Origin: an uncultured Clostridia bacterium
Lineage (GTDB): Bacteria; Bacillota; Clostridia; Christensenellales; UBA3700
Reading direction: 5' to 3'
DNA length: 33,357 nt
Assembly (NCBI GenBank): GCA_947646415.1
Contig: CANSGN010000016.1
Location: 1-33,357, forward strand
The notes beneath the pieces were generated by a model, which was not told where the DNA came from, did not search any database, and was given only the letters and a program-made list of their open reading frames with translations. The translations under genes were made by a program, and so were the position numbers. Each line of letters begins with the position of its first letter. Within the stretch, counting starts at the first letter, position 1. Below, one piece after another: positions 26,981 to 33,357 of the stretch.

Positions 26981-27076
26981 ATTAAGTTAAAGTTTAACAA
27001 AAAATACTTTAACGTAAACAATATAATAAAAAAAATAAAAACATTTATAAAAATCTGCTTTTCGGGCAGATTTTTT
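26981..27076 (+). ncRNA. Putative small non-coding RNA of about 95 nt
   Basis: A near-consensus promoter is followed by a short transcript region and a terminator. It has no open frame of note. An 8-bp hairpin GTTAAAGT / ACTTTAAC (26986-26993 with 27006-27013, 12-base loop), an A-rich single-stranded middle, and the terminal U-tract hairpin give the look of a bacterial sRNA. The same terminator would end corA, so a 3'-UTR-derived RNA is the alternative. Not similar to any RNA family I recognise. Confidence 0.45.
27049..27076 (+). terminator. Terminator of corA / small RNA
   Basis: AAAATCTGC / GCAGATTTT stem with TTTTCGG loop and six Ts. Confidence 0.9.
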
Positions 27077-27082
27077 AAATAC

Positions 27083-27112
27083 AAAAACACGGCTATTGCT
27101 AGCCGTGTTTTT
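27083..27112. terminator. Terminator of the large surface protein gene
   Basis: Perfect stem AACACGGCTA / TAGCCGTGTT with TTGC loop, flanked by A and T runs; it serves the minus-strand gene and could back up the plus-strand one. Confidence 0.9.
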
Positions 27113-27132
27113 TAGTTTTTAAACTATTTGAA

Positions 27133-30100
27133 TTAGTCTAATTCATAGTCACCGATACCGATATCGTTGATGTTGCCTTTTCTTCTTGAGCCGCCTTTAC
27201 CACCTTTTACAAAAGCAATAATTGCGATAATCAAAAGGATAAGAGCAAGTCCGCCAAGTACACCGGCAATGATATACCACATTGTGTAATCTGCAGGAGC
27301 AGCATCACGGTAAACGTTAAGTTCGATTGTTCTGATAACAGTGTTGTTGCTGTCTTTAATATCAACCGTAACTTTGTTCATCTTACCAGCCTCAAGAGCA
27401 GCATTGTTAACGCTGTAAGTATAGCCCTCTTCAAGTTGAAGTTTTACATCAAGATTCTTAATATCGTTAGATACATTGAAAGAGAATGAGTTGTTGCTCA
27501 AATCAGTGATATTAGTATCAACTGCTTTGCCATCTTCAACGTTAGAAACATTAATGCCTCTAATTTCAGCTTCTTCACGAACAACTTCCAAAGTGATTAC
27601 TCTCTTAGTAACGCCGTCATTAGCAGTAACGATAATGTCAATAGTGTTTTTACCAACTTTCAAACCATTGATAGCAGTAACATCTGCACCATTTAATCTG
27701 CAAGAAACTTTTGCACCTTCGTTAGATGCCTTAACGATTGGGTTAAGGGAAGTAACACCATATTTTACAACATAAGAGCCTTGGTAGTCAGTGTTGTTAT
27801 CAAACTCGAATGTAGGAATCTTACCAAATATGATTGAATCAACATTTACATTCTTGTCAGGGTTTTGATTTCTAATTACTCTAATTGTATACTCATTTGA
27901 AAGAGTACCGTTTTTGATAGAGAATGTGAAAGTTTGAGTACCATAATCGTCGCCGAACAAACCTGCAATAGTTTTGTAGATATTCAAGTTGCTTGGAGTC
28001 ATACCATCAGGCACTTTACCTGTAACTGTCAAGTTTGCAACGCTGTAATCAACTTTTACTGTATATTCGAATACGTCAGCAGAGAACTCGATTTTCTTAC
28101 CATCTTTATCTAACAAGTCAGCAATAGTGTTGCCGTCTTTAGTGATTTGCAAGCTTTCCAAAACAGGAGCTTTAGATGCACGAGTAAGTTCTAATGTGTA
28201 AATTTGAGTAACACCATCGGAAACAACTGAAATAGTATATATTTCGCTTGCACCGAAAGCCATGTCTTTAATTTCAAAGTTTGCGCTGCCTTCAATATTT
28301 ATTAATTCAAATTTGTTGCCATCAGGATCTAAGTTGCTTACGATTTCGCCGTTTTTAGTAACAGTGATTAAAGCTTTGTTGTTACTTGTTGCAAGTCTAA
28401 TAACAAGTCTGCTATCAACACTTCCGTTGCTTACATTTACCTTGTAATTGAATTTGCCTGTTTCAACTTTTAGTAAAGAAGAGCCTGCATTGTTAGTAAC
28501 GTCTAATTGTTTTAGGGTAGCGTTAGTATTAGCAGCTTCACGCTCAACTACGATAGTATAAGTTCTGCCTTTGCTTCCGTCTTCTGCAGTAACTTGAGCA
28601 GTAATTGTGTTTGAACCGCTAGCAAGAGCATAAGCACCATCTAAATTAGTAGTCAAATCTTCAAATGAAACATCATTCAATTTCAATTCCAAACTTGCTT
28701 TAGCAGCATGGCTTGCAAAAATCTTAAATGCAGATACATTGTAAGGAACTATAATTCTGTGAGATTGGCTGTCGCCATGTTTAAAGTTCAAATAAGTTTT
28801 ACCATCATCGCCTACAAAGTTAAAGTCGTACATTTCATTGTCATTATCTTGAGTTTTTTCTTTAACTTTTATGTTGATTGTATAAGTTTTAATGCCTGAG
28901 CCATATACTGAGTTTTCAGGAGTAACTCTTATAGTAAATGTATAAATAGCTTCTTCAACGCCGTTAAGATTAATAAAACCTGTAGAGCCGTCGATTGTAG
29001 CTACATCAGCACTTGCTTCAGCATTAATATAAACTTGCTTTAGCTCGGTAGAAGTTAAAGAAATTAGATAATTTGTAGTATTAGAATTAAAACCTGTAAT
29101 TTTGTTGTTATTTCTTTGACCGTCAACTGCATCATCGTTTACAAACACTTCCAAAGTTTTCAAAGTATTTACGGCACTTGCTGCACTACGTGTGATAGTG
29201 ATTGTGTAAGTCTTGTCGCCTTTATTAATACCATCAGTACCTTTGTATGTGATTGTGAAAGTAGTAGTTGTAGCACTTCTCAAAGCAACAATTTTGCTGT
29301 GGTGAGAAGTCATGTTTGATTCGTCTTGTACACGGTCAAGTTGAACATCGTTTACATAAACAAGTGTACTTACACCTTTAGCATCAATATCCAAGTTCAA
29401 TTCGTGTGTTTTGTATGGAACTGTAAATGCATAAGTTGTGGTGTCAGGATTAAATGTTATATAATCGTCTTTGTCTGTATCTTTACCAAATTGAATGTTA
29501 GTAATAGAGAAATCGCTTTCTGTAATAACAACATCTAAGTGGTAAGCATTGCTACCTATACCTGCTGCACTAACAGTAACAATCTTAGTGTTAACGCCTC
29601 TCTTTAGGTCATTGTATGAATACTCAAAAGTATCGTAATCAAGATATTTACCTGCGCCTTCAACTGCAACACCGCCGTCAAATCCTTCTAAAACAGAGGA
29701 GTCTGTGATAGCAAATCTAAATTTAACTTTTGTTGTGTTGATATTAGCGTTAAGAGTAAAGTGTCTAGTGTTTTCATTATATTTAAACTCAGTAATAGTA
29801 GTATCTGGATTTACACCGTCTTTGTCATATACTTTAATCCAAGAGCCATCAATGATACTATATTCAAATCTTACGATAGCACCGGATAAAACCTCTTTTG
29901 AAACTTCAAGGTCATACTCTTCTGTACATCCTGCTGCAGAAATAACTCTCAAAGTATATCTATTAGTTTGAGTAACAGCATCTAGCATATAAGCACCGTC
30001 TGCATTTTTTGCAACCTCGGTTTCGCCTAGGAATACTTTAAATGTAGCACCATCTTCAAGTGTGATTTGGTCAGCACCTAAAGTAGCTTTATATTTACTT

Positions 30101-31638
30101 TCTTTTGGTAGTTTGAAAGCATAGTCAACGCCACCAACTTTGTCAGCCTCTTTGATTGGAGTTTTATCATCTGTATCACTAATTAAGTTGAAAGTTCCGT
30201 CAATAGCAGTGCTGATACCTACTTGTACCAAATTGATGGTAAGAGTAGTGCTGCCATTTGAGGAGTTATTCAAAGTCATTGTGATTTTTGCATTGTCATT
30301 TATGCCTGTAACAATAAATTGTCCGCCGGAAATTACTGATGTAGCAGCGTTTTCAATAGTACAATTTGTTGCACTAATAGAAATATTATCATTTATACCA
30401 TAACCGGCAATGATTGAAGGGGAAATAGTCACTTGAGTAGCACTGCCGTTTACAAGAGCACTATTTTTATCTTTAGACATTGGTACTAAAATGTTAAAGT
30501 TTGTACGACCTTCTTCAACAGGAGTATCTTTTGACAAACCTTTTTTATCTGCATCTACAGTAACTGTTTCGTTTGTAGTAACATCCAATTTTCCAAGACC
30601 CAAATAAGATTGGGTAACATTAATAGTATAAGTTTCAACAACTTTACCATCTTCGGAAGTTACTTTAACAGTAACAGGAGTAACGCCTGCATTACCGCCG
30701 TTTAGTGGTACTTTATATGTATTGTCATAGTTATCTACTTTAGCACAAACTGTACCGCTTATGCTTACTTCAACTGTAGAGCCGTCTATCAAAGGCTTAG
30801 CAACAACATAAAAGTTATCTTTTGATTCTCTATTAGTAGTGATTGAGCCTACGTTTTTACCATCAACAACGTTAAAAGTAATAGGAGTCTCAAATTTAGT
30901 AGGTTTATCGCCACCGATAGTTCCGTCCAATTTACCCTCAACAACTTTTACATACTCAATATCTGTATTTGCCTCAGGGTCTCTTACTTCTGCGGAAATT
31001 GTAGCATTTGTCAAATCCAAACCACCGTTAACACCACCGTTGTAAGAAAGGTTGTTATCGCCATTGTAACCCCAAGCGGTTAGAGCATTGACGGCGCTGT
31101 CCTCTACAAACAAATCCAAATTTACGCCTTTAGTAGCATTCGTAGCTAATTTAAGTCTAATTTTGATAACTAAGTTTTCTTGTGCAGAAACTAGGTCAAC
31201 ATTAGCCTTACCTGGCATTACGAAATGTAAAAAGTTTTCTCCGTCCTCAACATTCAAACCTGGGTCGTATTTGCTTTCCAAAGCAAAATCGCCACTAATG
31301 TCGTAAGTGCCTTTATTAAATTTTTCATCACCGGTATTTACATTGACAACTTCAAGTTTGTCTGCAATTTTACTGCTGATATAAAAATCTGCCGAGCCCC
31401 ATTTGTCGTTTGAGTTATCTCCGTCATTCTTTAATTTTGCGGTAATAATCAAATCAACCGTTTCCCCGGGAAGCAAGTGATTGCTACTTAGCTCCAAGGA
31501 AATAGAACTTGACGAGTTTGCTGGTTGTGTATCTGCAACAGGAGTTGCATTAAGTGTAGTGCAACCAACAGCCATGCAAAGTGTGAATAACACAATTAGG
31601 ATAAATAAAACAATATTTTTTCCAAAAGTTCTTTTCAT
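27133..31638 (-). CDS. Large membrane-anchored surface protein with cohesin-like domain and cadherin-like repeats
   Basis: 1501 residues from ATG 31638, which has AAGGAG 8 bases upstream; the open frame runs 23 codons further without a ribosome binding site. Signal peptide with possible lipobox AVGC (Cys26). Residues about 45-215 (LELSSNHLLPGETVDLIITA, then alternating strands) look like a cohesin-type beta-sandwich. Then come about eleven repeats of 95-125 residues, most ending in patterns such as TYTITITR, TYTIVVER, IYTLELTR or EYTIRVIR, typical of cadherin-like beta-sandwich (PF12733-type) domains. A membrane helix at about 1453-1478 and a basic tail (GGKGGSRRKG) follow; there is no LPxTG. 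Probably an extracellular stalk or adhesin anchored at the C-terminus. Single-gene unit with its own promoter and terminator. Confidence 0.85.
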   Translation of the reverse strand: MKRTFGKNIVLFILIVLFTLCMAVGCTTLNATPVADTQPANSSSSISLELSSNHLLPGETVDLIITAKLKNDGDNSNDKWGSADFYISSKIADKLEVVNVNTGDEKFNKGTYDISGDFALESKYDPGLNVEDGENFLHFVMPGKANVDLVSAQENLVIKIRLKLATNATKGVNLDLFVEDSAVNALTAWGYNGDNNLSYNGGVNGGLDLTNATISAEVRDPEANTDIEYVKVVEGKLDGTIGGDKPTKFETPITFNVVDGKNVGSITTNRESKDNFYVVAKPLIDGSTVEVSISGTVCAKVDNYDNTYKVPLNGGNAGVTPVTVKVTSEDGKVVETYTINVTQSYLGLGKLDVTTNETVTVDADKKGLSKDTPVEEGRTNFNILVPMSKDKNSALVNGSATQVTISPSIIAGYGINDNISISATNCTIENAATSVISGGQFIVTGINDNAKITMTLNNSSNGSTTLTINLVQVGISTAIDGTFNLISDTDDKTPIKEADKVGGVDYAFKLPKESKYKATLGADQITLEDGATFKVFLGETEVAKNADGAYMLDAVTQTNRYTLRVISAAGCTEEYDLEVSKEVLSGAIVRFEYSIIDGSWIKVYDKDGVNPDTTITEFKYNENTRHFTLNANINTTKVKFRFAITDSSVLEGFDGGVAVEGAGKYLDYDTFEYSYNDLKRGVNTKIVTVSAAGIGSNAYHLDVVITESDFSITNIQFGKDTDKDDYITFNPDTTTYAFTVPYKTHELNLDIDAKGVSTLVYVNDVQLDRVQDESNMTSHHSKIVALRSATTTTFTITYKGTDGINKGDKTYTITITRSAASAVNTLKTLEVFVNDDAVDGQRNNNKITGFNSNTTNYLISLTSTELKQVYINAEASADVATIDGSTGFINLNGVEEAIYTFTIRVTPENSVYGSGIKTYTINIKVKEKTQDNDNEMYDFNFVGDDGKTYLNFKHGDSQSHRIIVPYNVSAFKIFASHAAKASLELKLNDVSFEDLTTNLDGAYALASGSNTITAQVTAEDGSKGRTYTIVVEREAANTNATLKQLDVTNNAGSSLLKVETGKFNYKVNVSNGSVDSRLVIRLATSNNKALITVTKNGEIVSNLDPDGNKFELINIEGSANFEIKDMAFGASEIYTISVVSDGVTQIYTLELTRASKAPVLESLQITKDGNTIADLLDKDGKKIEFSADVFEYTVKVDYSVANLTVTGKVPDGMTPSNLNIYKTIAGLFGDDYGTQTFTFSIKNGTLSNEYTIRVIRNQNPDKNVNVDSIIFGKIPTFEFDNNTDYQGSYVVKYGVTSLNPIVKASNEGAKVSCRLNGADVTAINGLKVGKNTIDIIVTANDGVTKRVITLEVVREEAEIRGINVSNVEDGKAVDTNITDLSNNSFSFNVSNDIKNLDVKLQLEEGYTYSVNNAALEAGKMNKVTVDIKDSNNTVIRTIELNVYRDAAPADYTMWYIIAGVLGGLALILLIIAIIAFVKGGKGGSRRKGNINDIGIGDYELD

Positions 31639-31800
31639 GACAATGTCTCCTTTTTCAATATTTTCTTTGCCCTGATTAAGGGCGGGATTGATAATCATTT
31701 TTAGCAAAAAAAGTTTTTTGTCTCATAAGATTATTTGATAAATTTTGTGCCGATTTTTTATAGGTTTTTTTAAACATTTTTTGTTTAGGTTATTGTCTAT

Positions 31801-31837
31801 AAAAAATCAATCAGCGCAAAAGTGTTTTGATTGCGCT
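31801..31837 (-). promoter_or_regulatory. 5' leader hairpins with U-tract in the surface protein transcript
   Basis: A few bases after the predicted start near 31842 (minus strand) the transcript can form AGCGCAA/TTGCGCT (31831-31837 with 31813-31819) or, sharing bases with it, CAATCA/TGATTG (31828-31833 with 31808-31813). The latter is followed after one A by six Us. It may be an early attenuator or a 5' stabilising stem-loop; which is inference. Confidence 0.45.
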
Positions 31838-31848
31838 TTTATGTGGAT

Positions 31849-31878
31849 ATTATATCAAATAAAAATATCGCGTGTCAA
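31849..31878 (-). promoter_or_regulatory. Promoter of the large surface protein gene
   Basis: On the minus strand TTGACA (31873-31878), 18-base spacer, TATAAT (31849-31854) with extended -10 TGA. The leader to the ATG is about 200 bases. Confidence 0.8.
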
Positions 31879-32988
31879 GCATAAAACTACTATATTTTTA
31901 CACGTATATGGTATTATATGGTTAAAAATAGCTTTTGGTTATAATTTGGCGGTTATTTAAACCGAATTTTTCGGTGTGCAAGTTAATAATTTTACTTAAT
32001 AAATTAATTGGTAAATATCATTGAATTTTGCAAACATACCGATTTTTGATAGTTTGTTTTACACAATATTGCATCAAATTTACTGTTTTTATGTGCAAAA
32101 AACCGCAGTTTTTAATATTTTTGATATCATTAAGTAAAATTTTGTTAAAATTTGTCAATTTTATGAAAACTCGGCTCTTTTATCCTTGTTTTTTGGATAT
32201 TACACCACGATTTTTGGTTATTTGTGGCAATTTGGCAGTGTGAATATGTATAGTTATTGTGTTGATTTTAATCTCAAAAATAGCCTTTTTTACACCCAAA
32301 AATCTTGTCAAAAGTGTAGGGCAAAATCGTGAATTTTGGGCATAATTTTATCAAAAAAAATTGCTAAAAAAGTACTTGAAATTAAGGTAAAAATTTTACT
32401 CATTTTTGCCAAAAAAATTGGCTTGTTTTTTTAAATTTTTTCGCATTAAAAATTACAATTTTTTTATAAAAAATTTGTCCTATCTTTTACTATTTTTTTG
32501 TCTATGCAAAAGATAATTTGTATACAAAAAAATAACAAAAATTTAATTTTAAAAATAGTAATCTTTACTATTAATTATTTGTTGTTTCAAAAAATAAAGA
32601 CTGCTTTTTTTTGCTAAAATTTTATTAAAATGTTGTATTTGTTTGCAAAAAAATCCTTTTAAATTTTTATTTTAAGCGATAAAATCTATTAAAATTTTGT
32701 AACATTTTTTACTTAAATTGTAACATTATATTTTATTCGAAAGGAAAATAGTTGTGCAGGAACTTTTGTCTTTTTTTGTCGAAATTTCAAGAAAAATAAA
32801 CTTTTATAGAAATATATTTGCAAATATAATTTTATACATATATATTATATATAAATATTTTTATCATTATTATATCTATATTATATCTATTATCTATCAT
32901 TTTTGTCCCAATATGGCAGTTAAAATTTACCGTTTGACAATAAAAAATATAGCGTAAAAAAATTTTTTAAAAAACTTGTATAAAATGT
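31879..32988. other. Gene-free, very AT-rich spacer
   Basis: About 1.1 kb between divergent transcription units with no convincing gene. It is T-rich on the plus strand, with many homopolymer runs and an AT-only stretch near 32815-32895. Visible items: a weak terminator-like hairpin GCCAA/TTGGC at 32408-32422 followed by Ts, two TTGTAACATT direct repeats at 32697 and 32718 (21 bases apart), and a DnaA-box-like 9-mer on each strand at 32057-32065 and 32092-32100. The A/T tracts just before 32989 could act as an UP element for the tRNA promoter. Confidence 0.6.
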
Positions 32989-33017
32989 TTGACAAAATAA
33001 TTGGGTTGTGATATTAT
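32989..33017 (+). promoter_or_regulatory. Strong rRNA-type promoter of the tRNA-Ala/tRNA-Ile unit
   Basis: TTGACA (32989-32994), 17-base spacer, TATTAT (33012-33017) with extended -10 TGA, preceded by A- and T-tracts like an UP element. The start is expected near 33024, about 40 bases before the first tRNA. Confidence 0.85.
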
Positions 33018-33064
33018 GTAAAAGCTGTCAGTACGGCAGATAATTAAATAACCTGCTCATTTAT

Positions 33065-33140
33065 GGGGGTGTAGCTCAGTTGGTAGAGCACCTGCCTTGC
33101 AAGCAGGGGGTCAGGAGTTCGACTCTCCTCATCTCCACCA
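33065..33140 (+). tRNA. tRNA-Ala(UGC)
   Basis: 76 nt cloverleaf with encoded CCA. The acceptor stem pairs GGGGGTG with CATCTCC (two G-U pairs); the D-arm has AGCTCAGTTGGTAGAGC, the anticodon stem CCTGC/GCAGG has loop CTTGCAA (anticodon TGC), and the T-arm has GGTTCGA-type GAGTTCGACTC. The gene usually sits in the 16S-23S spacer; here it directly follows a promoter. Confidence 0.98.
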
Positions 33141-33146
33141 TTATAT

Positions 33147-33223
33147 GGGCTCATAGCTCAGCTGGTTAGAGCACACGCCTGATAAGCGTGAGGTCGGTGG
33201 TTCGAGTCCACTTGAGCCCACCA
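33147..33223 (+). tRNA. tRNA-Ile(GAU)
   Basis: 77 nt with encoded CCA. Acceptor GGGCTCA/TGAGCCC, anticodon stem CACGC/GCGTG with loop CTGATAA (anticodon GAT), T-loop GGTTCGAGTCC. It starts six bases after tRNA-Ala, as in rRNA operon spacers. Confidence 0.98.
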
Positions 33224-33357
33224 GCACTTAACCTAGTTAAGTAATTGCACATTGACAACTGCATAGTAAAAAGAGTATTTATTAGGAAATACGACTCGGG
33301 GAAGTAACCAGAACAACTAAACCGAGTATAAATAAGAAATATCAGACGAAGAAAAGA
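33224..33357 (+). other. Probable pre-23S rRNA spacer (23S gene expected beyond the window)
   Basis: Right after tRNA-Ile is a perfect hairpin ACTTAAC/GTTAAGT (33226-33242). Then comes GCACATTGACAACTGCATAG, close to the conserved 'cattgaaaactgcata' segment that precedes 23S genes in Firmicutes spacers. TATTTAT (33276-33282) and ACTCGG (33294-33299) pair with the contiguous CCGAGT-ATAAATA (33322-33334), a processing-stem-like helix. The mature 23S start is not reached. Confidence 0.65.

Noticed and set aside
27133..27300. Sortase (LPxTG) anchor at the C-terminus of the large surface protein
   Set aside because: There is a membrane helix and basic tail but no LPxTG-like motif before it.
32754..32957. 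Open frame of 67 codons starting GTG, with an AAAGGA upstream
   Set aside because: The product is low-complexity Ile/Tyr/Phe encoded by AT-only DNA, the ribosome binding site is modest and no promoter fits; more likely chance in an AT-rich spacer.
31879..32988. Possible replication origin (AT-rich, DnaA-box-like 9-mers)
   Set aside because: Only two full matches to TTWTNCACA, with no dnaA, dnaN, rpmH or gidA genes nearby; a couple of matches can occur by chance in such sequence.

Overview
The window comes from a low-G+C Gram-positive (Firmicutes/Clostridia-like) bacterium, probably an uncultured relative of the gut Clostridia. The basis is AT-rich DNA, strong GGAGG-type ribosome binding sites, promoters close to TTGACA-17-TATAAT that often carry an extended TGn -10, U-tract terminators, the AddAB rather than RecBCD repair enzyme, a VanW protein, SecG-RNase R-SmpB gene order, and large secreted proteins with dockerin-like or cadherin-like repeats. 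No taxonomic marker is complete enough for a firmer placement. The window starts 14 bases before a gene and ends in the spacer before an expected 23S rRNA gene, so it may be a whole contig that broke at a ribosomal repeat (inference).

Layout. 1-3.0 kb: a secreted beta-helix/repeat protein with two dockerin-like modules, ending at a bidirectional terminator shared with a convergent ClC chloride/proton transporter (3.1-4.9 kb). 5.0-8.7 kb: a ferritin-like diiron protein, then secG, rnr and smpB. 8.7-12.0 kb: metY and metA (direct sulfhydrylation route to homocysteine; MetA has the Glu111 expected for acetyl-CoA use), then a VanW-domain protein. 12.1-16.4 kb: phosphoglucomutase and a cytosolic GH2-like protein whose two catalytic carboxylates appear to be lost. 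16.5-16.85 kb: a non-coding island of six hairpins including a diverged direct repeat. 16.9-17.8 kb: a lipoprotein on the minus strand, divergent from addB-addA and a membrane protein of unknown function (18.0-25.5 kb). 25.6-26.9 kb: a CorA-family metal transporter behind a long leader. 27.0 kb: a small-RNA-like unit. 27.1-31.6 kb: a 1501-residue surface protein on the minus strand, with a cohesin-like N-terminal domain, about eleven cadherin-like repeats and a C-terminal membrane anchor. 31.9-33.0 kb: a gene-free, extremely AT-rich stretch. 33.0-33.36 kb: a strong promoter, tRNA-Ala(UGC), tRNA-Ile(GAU) and what looks like pre-23S spacer, with no 16S gene upstream.

The most interesting signal is the corA leader. 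It has a promoter, a 21-codon leader peptide with a perfect Shine-Dalgarno, an Asp-alternating N-terminus and an Asn run, and four segments able to form mutually exclusive 1:2, 2:3 and 3:4 helices, the last being a terminator. This is the layout of a translation-coupled attenuator, and by analogy with enterobacterial mgtL it could sense Mg2+ through ribosome destabilisation. That physiological reading is inference; the pairing pattern is visible in the sequence. Other points worth checking are the GH2 pseudoenzyme, the hairpin island, the small RNA, and the tRNA-Ala/tRNA-Ile pair that has its own rRNA-type promoter instead of following a 16S gene.
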